Made by a program: the position numbers and the translations under genes
Notes under the pieces: model-generated
What the model was told of the DNA's origin: nothing
Databases searched by the model: none
Seen by the model: only the letters and a program-made list of their open reading frames with translations
Shown: positions 22,434-35,739 of the stretch, in pieces
Layout of the letters: each line of letters opens with the position of its first letter
How positions within the stretch are numbered: position 1 is the first letter of the stretch
Assembly (NCBI RefSeq): GCF_900114705.1
Contig: NZ_FOTW01000010.1
Span: 124,001-188,000 of the forward strand
Direction of reading: 5' to 3'
Source of the DNA: Rugamonas rubra
GTDB taxonomy: Bacteria > Pseudomonadota > Gammaproteobacteria > Burkholderiales > Burkholderiaceae_D
Length of the DNA stretch: 64,000 bases

Positions 22434-23694
22434 ACATCACTCCTTCGATGGACCACGCACCGGCGCGGTAGATGAGTTTGTCGATCCGCACGCCGGGTAG
22501 GCTCAGCAGCGCGGCCACTTCGAGCGGCGGCAGGCCGGCCGCCGCCAGGGTGAAGGTGAAGGCCTTCCAGTCCGGCGGCGGCGCCGCCTGGCCGTCGACG
22601 GGCGGCGCCGGCGGCGGCGGCGGCACCCGGCTCAGCTTGGGCGCCAGGCCGAGCAGCTGCAGCCGCGACAGCAGCGGTTCGAGCAGCGCGCGCTGCTCCA
22701 GCAGCGCCTCGTCGGGGCCGGCCGGCGGCGCCAGCGCGGCGCTGTAGACGGCCTTCTCGCCGCTCAGGTCGAGCACGGCGGCCGGCACGCTGGCCAGCAT
22801 GTAGGCGATGGTCGAGCCCTGGCGCGACCAGGTGTAGCTGAACTGGGCGGCGTCGCAGACGTAGTCGTCGAGCTGCCAGCCGCCCGCCGTCGGCAGCGTC
22901 AGCCGTTCGACGCAGGCCTGCGCCAGCGGCCGCGGCAGGGCGCGGCCGGCCCAGGGGTGGCGCGGCGCGGCGGCGCGGCCGCCGCCGGCCAGCGCGGCGG
23001 CGGCCGCGCGCGTCCGCTCGGCCTCGCCGCGCAGGCGCAGCTGCTGCTGCCACCAGGCGTAGCCGGCGCCGCCCAACAGCAGCAGCGCGGCGCCGGCGGC
23101 GGCGGCGTGGCGCCAGCCGAGGCGGCGCTCGACCGGGCGCAGGGCCCAGTCGCGGCGGCTGCGCGGCTGGCCGCCCCTGCCGCGCGGCAGCAGCTCGAGC
23201 AGCTGGCGCGGGTTGAAGTTGTGGAAGTCGTACTCGGCCAGCTCGGCGTCGCCGATCACCACGTTCCAGCCGCCCAGGCCGTAGTCGCCGTGCAGCCGCT
23301 CGAGCACCTCCTCCTTGCTGCCGGCGAAGTCGCCGTTGGGCAGGAAGTTGGCGTCGCGCACGGCGAAATAGGCCCACATGCCGTCGGGCAGCTTGAACGC
23401 GCCCAGCCAGTTGTGCACGCGCTGCTGGCGCCCGTCGTAGTAGGCGCCCTCGCTGGCGACCGCCTTGCAGACGGCGGCGGCCAGCGAGGGCAGGCCGCGG
23501 CGGGCCGCCGCGCCGGACTGGGCGAAGCCGGCCTGGGCGGCGCCGTGCTCGCTGCGCAGCAGCATCAGGTCGAAGGCCATCTTGCGCGCCAGCGCGCGGG
23601 CCTCCTGCTCGAGCTCGCGCGGGCGCGACAGCGATTGCCAGAACAGGCCGCAGACGAAGCGCTGCTTGCCGATGGCGGTCAGGTAGACGCTCAT
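22423..23694 (-). CDS. pilO: PilO-like inner-membrane pilus assembly protein (PilO2 family)
   Basis: A 423-residue bitopic protein. It has a cytoplasmic N-terminal half (IGKQRFVCGLFWQSLSRPRE; the start of an actin-like PilM/PilN-type fold) and a membrane helix near residue 210 (HAAAAGAALLLLGGAGYAWW). A periplasmic region with coiled coil and Pro-rich linker follows. R64 PilO has the same organisation and fuses functions that are separate (PilM/N/O) in type IVa systems. A stop at 23694 upstream leaves 10 nt to pilN. Confidence 0.75.
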   Translation of the reverse strand: MSVYLTAIGKQRFVCGLFWQSLSRPRELEQEARALARKMAFDLMLLRSEHGAAQAGFAQSGAAARRGLPSLAAAVCKAVASEGAYYDGRQQRVHNWLGAFKLPDGMWAYFAVRDANFLPNGDFAGSKEEVLERLHGDYGLGGWNVVIGDAELAEYDFHNFNPRQLLELLPRGRGGQPRSRRDWALRPVERRLGWRHAAAAGAALLLLGGAGYAWWQQQLRLRGEAERTRAAAAALAGGGRAAAPRHPWAGRALPRPLAQACVERLTLPTAGGWQLDDYVCDAAQFSYTWSRQGSTIAYMLASVPAAVLDLSGEKAVYSAALAPPAGPDEALLEQRALLEPLLSRLQLLGLAPKLSRVPPPPPAPPVDGQAAPPPDWKAFTFTLAAAGLPPLEVAALLSLPGVRIDKLIYRAGAWSIEGVMYAK

Positions 23695-23704
23695 CGCGGC
23701 GCCC

Positions 23705-25387
23705 TCACAGACTGCCCATGGTGGTCGGCGTGACCAGCACCACGATCACCTCCTTGCTCGACTTGGCCTTGAGGCCGCCGCCGAACAGGTAGTTGCTGGC
23801 CGTGCCCACGCCGCTGCGGTCGAGGTTGTCGTCGGTCTGCTCGAAGCCGCTGATGATCAGCGTCTCGTTCGACTTCATCGCCACGCGCTGGAGGAAGTTG
23901 CGGGTGTCCATCTCCGGCGTCTCGATCATGCTGCCGTTGCTGCTCACCGTGCGGATGCCGCGCAGCGCCGAGATGTCGGTGGAGAACTGCAACATCACCG
24001 TGCCGTTGGCCAGGATGTGCGGCAGGATGCTCATGTTGAAGCCGGAGGTGACGGTGCCCGGCGTCAGCGTGGTCGAGGCGCCCACCAGGGCCGTCACCGT
24101 GGTCTGCGAGGACTGCAGGTAGCTGGTCTGGCGCGCCACCTGCACCGGCACCGGCTGGTTGTTCAGGGTCACCACCGAGGCGGTGGTCTGGCGCCGCACC
24201 TTGCCCTGCTCGGACAGGGCGTTGATCACCAGCGAGGTGCCGGCCAGCTTGCTGCCGGCGGTGGCCAGGATGCCGGCCGAGAAGCCGACGCTGTTGCTGC
24301 CGGCGGCGGCGTTGTTCTTGATGCCGTACTTGTTGCTCAGGCCCTGGTAGACCAGGTTCCAGTTGATGCCGTACTCGTCCGAATCGGCCAGGTTGACCGA
24401 CAGCACGGTGACGTTGATCACCACCTGGCGCGACAGCGACTTGTTCTCGCCGTCGACGAAGGCGGCGATGCGGTCCAAGGCGTCGGGCGTGTCGACCACG
24501 CTGATGGCGCCGGTGGCCGGCGAGGCGACCACCTTGCCGTAGCCCGACAGCATGGCGCCGATCGACTTCTCGATGCTGGCGTAGACCGACAGCTTGGAGG
24601 CGACGCCGATGTTCTGGCTGTTGCTGGTGCTCACCCCGCTGGCGCCGCCGGCGCCGGCGCCGGCGCCGCCGTTGCCGCCGGCCACGCCGCCGGTCGAGCC
24701 GGCGCCGCTGGTGATGTTGGCGCTCATGCTCGAATCGCCCGGAATGGCGTTGATCTGGAAGGTGCGCGACTCGGTGCAGAAGAACTGGATGCTGCCGTCG
24801 ACATACTTCCAGTAGACGCCGAAGCGGGCGGCGGCGGTGTCGAGCAGGCCCTTGAAGTTGCCGTTGTTGTAGGTGATGCGGATCGGCCCGCCGGCGCGGC
24901 CGCCGCCGTTGCCGCCCGGGTTGGCGCCGGCGCCGGCGCGCGCCGGCGCCGCGCCGGCCGCGGTGGCGCCGGCCGCCGCCACGCCGGCCTCGTTGCCGTT
25001 GTTGCCGTTGTTGCCGCCGCCGTTGGCGACGGCCAGCGCGTCCGGGCTGACCTTGGTGGGGATGCCGGCGCGCAGGGTGATGCGCTCGGCCAGCTCGGCC
25101 AGCGAGTTGACGCTGCGGTCGAAGGTGGTCGGCTCGTAGAAGATAGGCGGCAGGGCCGGCTGGCCGACCTTGACGATGTTCTTGCCCAGCCAGATGCCCT
25201 GCTCGTGCGTCACCGGCGCGCTGGCGGCGGCGACCACGCCGGGCGCCGTGCGGCCGACGTCGCGCACCAGGCCGGAGGCGCTGGCCTCCTTCTGCGGGAA
25301 GTCGCGCTCGATCTTCTCCACCAACCCGCTGCAAGCGGGCAGCAACACCAGGGCGGACAACGCCGCCAACAGTCTGACCCTCATCAT
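23705..25387 (-). CDS. pilN: PilN-like lipoprotein secretin
   Basis: A 560-residue outer-membrane channel for the pilus. The lipoprotein signal LLAALSALVLLPACSGL puts the acylated Cys near residue 19, a feature of BfpB/PilN secretins. After the N-domain comes a Gly/Ala/Asn-rich low-complexity stretch around residues 110-155, and a second Gly-rich stretch near residue 240. The secretin core follows with SVVDTPDALDRIAAFVDGEN, VVINVTVLSVNLADSDEYGI, GKVRRQTTASVVTLNNQPVP and NYLFGGGLKAKSSKEVIVVL. The ATG at 25387 overlaps the pilL stop (ATGA) and AAGGAG precedes it. Confidence 0.9.
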   Translation of the reverse strand: MMRVRLLAALSALVLLPACSGLVEKIERDFPQKEASASGLVRDVGRTAPGVVAAASAPVTHEQGIWLGKNIVKVGQPALPPIFYEPTTFDRSVNSLAELAERITLRAGIPTKVSPDALAVANGGGNNGNNGNEAGVAAAGATAAGAAPARAGAGANPGGNGGGRAGGPIRITYNNGNFKGLLDTAAARFGVYWKYVDGSIQFFCTESRTFQINAIPGDSSMSANITSGAGSTGGVAGGNGGAGAGAGGASGVSTSNSQNIGVASKLSVYASIEKSIGAMLSGYGKVVASPATGAISVVDTPDALDRIAAFVDGENKSLSRQVVINVTVLSVNLADSDEYGINWNLVYQGLSNKYGIKNNAAAGSNSVGFSAGILATAGSKLAGTSLVINALSEQGKVRRQTTASVVTLNNQPVPVQVARQTSYLQSSQTTVTALVGASTTLTPGTVTSGFNMSILPHILANGTVMLQFSTDISALRGIRTVSSNGSMIETPEMDTRNFLQRVAMKSNETLIISGFEQTDDNLDRSGVGTASNYLFGGGLKAKSSKEVIVVLVTPTTMGSL

Positions 25388-26007
25388 TCGGCTCCTTTTG
25401 GCACGATGCGCAGGACCTTGTTGCCTGCGTAGAAAATGGCTTTCAACGGGATCTCGGCGCCCTCCATGCCCTTGGCCACCATCGCCACGGCCTCCTGGAA
25501 GCTGCCGCTGACCTGGGTGCGGGCGTCGACGGCGTAGTCGACCGGCAGCTCCCAGACCAGTTGCCAGCCGGCCTGGGCGGCCCAGCGCGCCAGCGCCGCG
25601 TTGAGCGTGCGGTCGGTCGGCGCGATCTCCCAGCGCGGCGCGGCGTCGAGCTCGACCGCCGCCCGGCTGTGCGAGACGATGACGATGTTCTTCTCGGCCA
25701 GCGCGGCGACGGCGGGCGGCGGCGCGGCCGGCGCCTGGGGCGGCGCGGCGGCGAAGTCCGGCGTGCCGGCGCCCAGCGTGAAATAGCCGGACGCCAGGGC
25801 CGCGATGGTGTCCTCCTCGTCGACGCAGTCGTCGGCGCCGGCCGCCCCCGGCGGCGTGTAGCGCAACGCCGGCTTGGGCGCCTGGCCCGGCTTGCCGGCC
25901 GCCGTCTGCGACGCCAGCGCCGGCGCGCCGACGCCGACCATCAGAACGCCGGCCAGGTGGGCGGCCAACAGCGCCCCCGAGCACGCTTTGCTTCGTGTAT
26001 CCATCAT
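25384..26007 (-). CDS. pilL: PilL/TcpQ-like protein, first gene of the pilus operon
   Basis: A 207-residue periplasmic protein. A signal peptide (LLAAHLAGVLMVGVGAPALA) is followed by a Pro/Ala-rich linker. The C-terminal TcpQ-type domain carries TLNAALARWAAQAGWQLVWE, VDYAVDARTQVSGSFQEAVA and KAIFYAGNKVLRIVP. TcpQ/PilL-type domains help localise or stabilise the pilus secretin. R64 PilL is longer, so this is the short form. Of three nearby ATGs (26013, 26007, 26004) I chose 26007 because GAAGAGGG stands six bases before it. The HrpL-type box at 26062-26089 lies about 50 nt upstream. Confidence 0.75.
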   Translation of the reverse strand: MMDTRSKACSGALLAAHLAGVLMVGVGAPALASQTAAGKPGQAPKPALRYTPPGAAGADDCVDEEDTIAALASGYFTLGAGTPDFAAAPPQAPAAPPPAVAALAEKNIVIVSHSRAAVELDAAPRWEIAPTDRTLNAALARWAAQAGWQLVWELPVDYAVDARTQVSGSFQEAVAMVAKGMEGAEIPLKAIFYAGNKVLRIVPKGAE

Positions 26008-26061
26008 GTCCATCCCTCTTCAAACGCATTCGATAGTGGATTGCCCGGTGGCACGTGCAGA

Positions 26062-26089
26062 TGGGTGGCGGCGGCCGCCCCGCAGTTCC
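26062..26089 (-). promoter_or_regulatory. HrpL-type box for the type IVb pilus operon
   Basis: Minus strand: GGAACT, 15 bases, CCACCCA. Both half-sites and the spacing are the same as in the sctI promoter at 11530-11557, and its distance to the first start codon (48-55 nt) is also the same. It is the only promoter-like element I see ahead of the twelve-gene pil operon. Confidence 0.7.
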
Positions 26090-26522
26090 CGCACTGCCCA
26101 TTTTTTCGCAATGTTTCCGTCCGCCGGGGGCGGGCCCCGGCGTCCCTCCCCGCCTTCATGCCAGCCGCGAAAGCCGGAGCGGAAATATGAAAAAAACATT
26201 CACATTGCGGAATAATTAATAATTAATAATTAATAATTATTAGAACATCACAAATGAAATATCTGGCCAACCGAAAGGTTGGTTTTCCTCGGCGGGGATG
26301 GCGAAACACGCTATCAAGGCGGTATCGACGGCGCGCCCGGCGGCGCCGCGAACGGCGCCGCGACGGACGGCGGGATGGGCGCGGCGGCGGCGGATGGTCG
26401 GCGGATTGGCGGCGATGGGCGGCGATGGGCGGCGATGGCGGCAGACGGGCGGGCAAGGCAGCATGGCGCCCCTCCGGCGCACCGCCCCCGGACGGCGCGC
26501 CGGAGGGGCCGCCGCTGCGGGG
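26090..26522. other. Spacer between pilus operon and giant regulator
   Basis: No ORF here can be supported. It holds an AT-rich tract with four copies of AATAATT (26211-26238) inside otherwise GC-rich DNA. A low-complexity stretch follows with three GCGGCGATGG-like units near 26406-26440. A 13-bp stem hairpin (26468-26480 / 26497-26509) lies just beyond the stop of the regulator gene and may end its transcript, although it has no T tract. Confidence 0.6.
26211..26238. repeat. AT heptanucleotide tandem repeat (AATAATT)4
   Basis: Four perfect copies in a row, then ATTAG. This is a sharply AT-rich island about 120 bp upstream of the pilus HrpL-type box, suited to be a bent-DNA or silencer (H-NS/MvaT-like) binding site or a slippage-prone tract. 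Confidence 0.85.
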
Positions 26523-32372
<5,850 letters not shown>

Positions 32373-32481
32373 TGCATTCCCGACTGACGATATGATTCAA
32401 TGTTTCCTGGCTGGTCGAACGATGCGCGGGGAAGGCAACGTCGATGCCCGCCGGGCAGGCGCCGCCGGCGCGGACGCGGAC

Positions 32482-32550
32482 GCGGATCGCGGATCGCGGA
32501 TCGCATCGCATCGCATCGCATCGCATCGCATCGCATCGCATCGCATCGCA
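32482..32550. repeat. Simple-sequence repeat: (TCGCA)10 preceded by heptamer repeats
   Basis: Ten uninterrupted copies of TCGCA at 32501-32550, directly preceded by about three copies of a GCGGATC heptamer. Ten perfect pentamers in a row are typical of slippage-prone contingency loci. The tract lies about 130 bp upstream of the minus-strand regulator start and about 100 bp upstream of the Fur-type site. Confidence 0.95.
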
Positions 32551-32650
32551 TATTGCCACATAGCAATCAACAGGCGCCAGGAATTTACCACGCCCTGGCC
32601 GCCCACACCTGCACAAACATCGCCCGCCCGCCTGGCGCGCCGCAGCCATC

Positions 32651-32669
32651 GATAATGATTCTCATTTAT
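32651..32669 (+). promoter_or_regulatory. Fur-box-like operator
   Basis: GATAATGATTCTCATTTAT matches the 19-bp Fur consensus GATAATGATAATCATTATC at 15 positions and retains the dyad. It implies iron-repressed transcription of the downstream PepSY-reductase. A start codon within the site (ATG 32655) is therefore unlikely to be the real one. Confidence 0.75.
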
Positions 32670-32672
32670 AGT

Positions 32673-35642
32673 ATGATGCCAAGCTCCGTCGTCGCCACCA
32701 CAACCAGAAAGCGTCCGCCCCATGACCAGGCCCCGTCCCCTCCGCTCCCCCACCCCGTCCGCGCCGCCGGCCGCCGGTCTGCCGCGCAGCGTCGAGGCCG
32801 GCCCTGGGCGGGCGCGGTGAACGCCCGGCCGCAACGACGGGACGGCCGCAACGACGCCGTCGGCGCGCCGCCCCCGGCCGGCCCGACGCCGCCGCCGGCC
32901 CGGCCGCGCGCCGCGCGCCGCCCGACTCTACCATTGGCGCCACCCGGCTGGCGCCAGCTATGGTTCCAACTGCACTGGCTGGTCGGCATCACCGGCGGCA
33001 CGCTGCTGATGGTGATCGGCCTGAGCGGCGCCCTGCTCTCCTTCCGCGAGGAATGCCTCGACCTGCTCAACCCCGGCGTGCGCCAGGTGGCGCCGCGCGC
33101 CGAGCCGGTGCTGGCGCCGGCCCAGGTGGCCGCCGCCGTGGCCCGCGTGCACGGCACGCGCCGCATCAGCACGATGATGCTCTACGCCGAACCCGGCGCC
33201 GCCACCCGCGTGATCTTCGCGCCGCTGCCCGGCCAACGGCGCGGCGAATCGATCTACGTCGATCCCTACAGCGGCACGGCGCAGGCACTGCGCGGTCACC
33301 AGGCCTTTGAATGGATAGAGGCGCTGCACCGCTGGCTGCTGCTGCCGCGCGAAACGGGCGACCCGGTCACCGGCACCCTGGCGCTGCTGCTGATCGGCAT
33401 GGCCGCCAGCGGCCTGTACCTGCGCTGGCCGCGCCGGCCGCTGTCCTGGCGCACCTGGCTGACCTTCGACCCGGCGCTGCGCGGCCGCCCCTTCCTGTGG
33501 AATCTGCACGCCGTGCTGGGCACCTGGGTGCTGCCGCTGTACCTGGTGCTGGCCGGCACCGGCCTGTACTGGAGCTTCGACATCGTGCGCGACAGCCTGG
33601 AGAGCTGGGCCGGCCGGCCGCCGCGCGCGGCGATGAACCACGCCGCCGCCAAGCCGGCAGGCAAAAGCGCCGACATGCCGGCCGAGATGGCGCACGCCAC
33701 CGGCACCCCCACCTTGGCGCTGGCCTGGGACAGCTTCCTCGGCAAGGCGCCGGACTGGCGCATGGCCAGCCTGCGCATATCCGAGAAGGCAACGCAGCCG
33801 GTCCAAATCAGCTGGCTGGACGCCGCCGCGCCACACGAGCAGGCGCGCAACCGCATGTCCGTGCTGGCCGCCAGCGGCAAGATCACGCAAGACAAACGCT
33901 ACGCCGACCTGAACGCGCGCGACCGCTTCCTGACCACCTTCTATCCGCTGCACATGGGCACCTACTTCGGCCTGCCCGGCCGCTTGGCGATGATGGTCGC
34001 CGGCCTGGCCATGCCGCTGTTCGGCATCACCGGCTGGATGCTCTACCTGGGCCGGCGCAAACTCAAGCGCGCCGCCCGCGCCGAACGGGCGCTGTTGGCC
34101 GATGCCGACACCGCCGTCGCCGCGCCGGCCGGCGCCGCGGCCGCCAGCACGCTGCTGGCCTACGCCAGCCAGTCCGGCTCGGCCGAGCGCCTGGCGCTGC
34201 GCAGCGCCGCCGCCCTGCGCCAAGCCGGCGTCGCCGCCACCGTGCAATCGCTCGACCGCCTGGCCCCGTCCGACCTGCTCGGCTACGCGCGCGTGCTGCT
34301 GGTCGCCAGCAGCTTCGGCGAGGGCGAGCCGCCGGACGGCACGCGCCGCTTCGCCCGCCTGCTCAAGCAAGCCGACCCGGCCAGCCTGGCCGGCCTGCGC
34401 TTCGGCCTGCTGGCCCTGGGCGACCGCCACTACAGCGACTTCTGCGGCTTCGGCCGCGCGCTCGACGAGCGCCTGCGCGCCCTCGGCGCCAAACAGCTGT
34501 TCCCCGCCATCGAGGTGGACGACGGCGACGCCGTCGCGCTGCAACGCTGGTCGCAGTCGCTGGCCCAGCTGTGCGGCGTCGACCAGTTGACCGGCATCGC
34601 CGACGGCGCCGGCGCCGGCGCCGGCAAGCGTACACACGGCAGCGCCGACGCCACCAATGCCAACCCCGCCGGCGACCCCGCCGGCGCCTGGCAAACCTGG
34701 CCGCTGGTCGCGCGCACGCTGCTCAATCCGGGCAGCCAGGGCGGCCCGCTGTACGAGGTGGTGCTCGATGGCGCCGGCGCCAACTGGCAAGCCGGCGCGC
34801 TGCTCGAGGTGTTGCCGCGCAATCCGGACGGCGCCGTCGCCGCTTGGCTGCGCCAAAGCGGCCTGGACGGCCACGCCTCGGTACGCCTGGGCAGCGCCGT
34901 GTGCAGCCTGCACGAGGCGCTGGCACGCAGCATCCTGCCGGCGCCGGCCGTACCGACGAGCTCGGCTTCGGCCGTGCCGACGAGCTCGGCTTCGGTCGCA
35001 CCGACCAGCTCGGCCCAGGCCTGCGCCGACCAGCTGCGCCCGCTGGCGCCGCGCAGCTACTCGCTGGCCTCGCTGCCGCAGGACGGCGGCCTGCAACTGC
35101 TGGTGCGCCAGGAAAGCCACCCTGGCGGCCTGGGCCTCGGCTCCGGCTGGCTGACCGCGCACGCTCCGCTGGACGCGCCCATCCAGGCGCGCCTGCAGGC
35201 CAACCCCGGCTTCGCGCCGGCCGAGGCAGACGGCCCCGCCATCTTCATCGGCAACGGTTCCGGCTTCGCCGGCCTGCGCGCCCACCTGCGCGCCCGCGCG
35301 CTGGCCGGCCGGCGCCGCAACTGGCTGCTGTTCGGCGAACGCGAGCAAGCCTACGACAGCATCTGCGCCGACGAGATCGCACAGTGGCAGGCCGCCGGCC
35401 TGCTGCCGCGCCTGGACCTGGTGTTCTCGCGCGACGGCGCGTGCCGCGAGTACGTGCAGGACCGCCTGCGCGGCGCCGCCGACGAGCTGCGCGGCTGGAT
35501 CGCCGACGGCGCGATGGTCTACGTCTGCGGCAGCCTGCAAGGCATGGCCGGCGGCGTCGACGCGGCGCTGGTCGAGATCCTCGGCGCCGACGCGCTCGAC
35601 GACCTGGCCGCCGCCGGCCGCTACCGCCGCGACGTCTACTAG
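32673..35642 (+). CDS. PepSY-domain membrane flavoprotein reductase (sulfite reductase-like)
   Basis: About 989 residues if started at ATG 32673; GTG 32817 would give 941. A Pro/Arg-rich N-terminus is followed by a PepSY-type membrane module (RQLWFQLHWLVGITGGTLLM; ALLLIGMAASGLYLRWPRRP; WVLPLYLVLAGTGLYWSFD). A flavodoxin domain comes next (LLAYASQSGSAERLA; VASSFGEGEPPDGTRRFARL; LGDRHYSDFCGFG), then an FAD/NADPH reductase domain (RSYSLASLPQDGG; FIGNGSGFAGLRAHLRAR; DGAMVYVCGSLQGMAGGVD). Such fusions are iron-regulated ferric-siderophore reductases that free iron at the inner membrane; the Fur-type site agrees. A short Thr/Ser/Ala repeat links the flavodoxin and reductase parts near 34950-35020. 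Confidence 0.85.
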   Translation: MMPSSVVATTTRKRPPHDQAPSPPLPHPVRAAGRRSAAQRRGRPWAGAVNARPQRRDGRNDAVGAPPPAGPTPPPARPRAARRPTLPLAPPGWRQLWFQLHWLVGITGGTLLMVIGLSGALLSFREECLDLLNPGVRQVAPRAEPVLAPAQVAAAVARVHGTRRISTMMLYAEPGAATRVIFAPLPGQRRGESIYVDPYSGTAQALRGHQAFEWIEALHRWLLLPRETGDPVTGTLALLLIGMAASGLYLRWPRRPLSWRTWLTFDPALRGRPFLWNLHAVLGTWVLPLYLVLAGTGLYWSFDIVRDSLESWAGRPPRAAMNHAAAKPAGKSADMPAEMAHATGTPTLALAWDSFLGKAPDWRMASLRISEKATQPVQISWLDAAAPHEQARNRMSVLAASGKITQDKRYADLNARDRFLTTFYPLHMGTYFGLPGRLAMMVAGLAMPLFGITGWMLYLGRRKLKRAARAERALLADADTAVAAPAGAAAASTLLAYASQSGSAERLALRSAAALRQAGVAATVQSLDRLAPSDLLGYARVLLVASSFGEGEPPDGTRRFARLLKQADPASLAGLRFGLLALGDRHYSDFCGFGRALDERLRALGAKQLFPAIEVDDGDAVALQRWSQSLAQLCGVDQLTGIADGAGAGAGKRTHGSADATNANPAGDPAGAWQTWPLVARTLLNPGSQGGPLYEVVLDGAGANWQAGALLEVLPRNPDGAVAAWLRQSGLDGHASVRLGSAVCSLHEALARSILPAPAVPTSSASAVPTSSASVAPTSSAQACADQLRPLAPRSYSLASLPQDGGLQLLVRQESHPGGLGLGSGWLTAHAPLDAPIQARLQANPGFAPAEADGPAIFIGNGSGFAGLRAHLRARALAGRRRNWLLFGEREQAYDSICADEIAQWQAAGLLPRLDLVFSRDGACREYVQDRLRGAADELRGWIADGAMVYVCGSLQGMAGGVDAALVEILGADALDDLAAAGRYRRDVY

Positions 35643-35663
35643 GCGCCAACAAGCCGCCATCAA

Positions 35664-35688
35664 GTCGGCGGGCGCCAGGCCCGCCGAC
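35664..35688. terminator. Hairpin between convergent genes
   Basis: A 10-bp stem GTCGGCGGGC / GCCCGCCGAC with a five-base loop, 21 bp after the reductase stop and before the converging receptor gene. It lacks a T tract on either strand, so it is at best a weak or processing-type terminator. Confidence 0.45.
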
Positions 35689-35739
35689 GCAGCCCGCCAC
35701 AGCTCCGCATGGCTACGCCACGGCGCGCCATCCTCGGCC

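Larger units (their letters stand above)
32373..32672. other. Divergent regulatory spacer with repeats and Fur box
   Basis: About 300 bp separate the giant regulator (minus) from the PepSY-reductase gene (plus). It contains heptamer CGGATCG-like repeats, the (TCGCA)10 tract and a Fur-type site. An ORF is open on the plus strand across the whole spacer (ATG 32400) in frame with the reductase, but it has no ribosome site and its product would be repeat-encoded (IASHR). Confidence 0.6.

Noticed and set aside
32501..32550. CRISPR-like array
   Set aside because: The repeats are contiguous pentamers with no spacers.
32400..32672. Reductase start at ATG 32400, reading through the pentamer repeat
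   Set aside because: No ribosome site, an implausible IASHR-repeat protein, and the Fur-type operator lies downstream of it; kept only as a possible phase-variation scenario.
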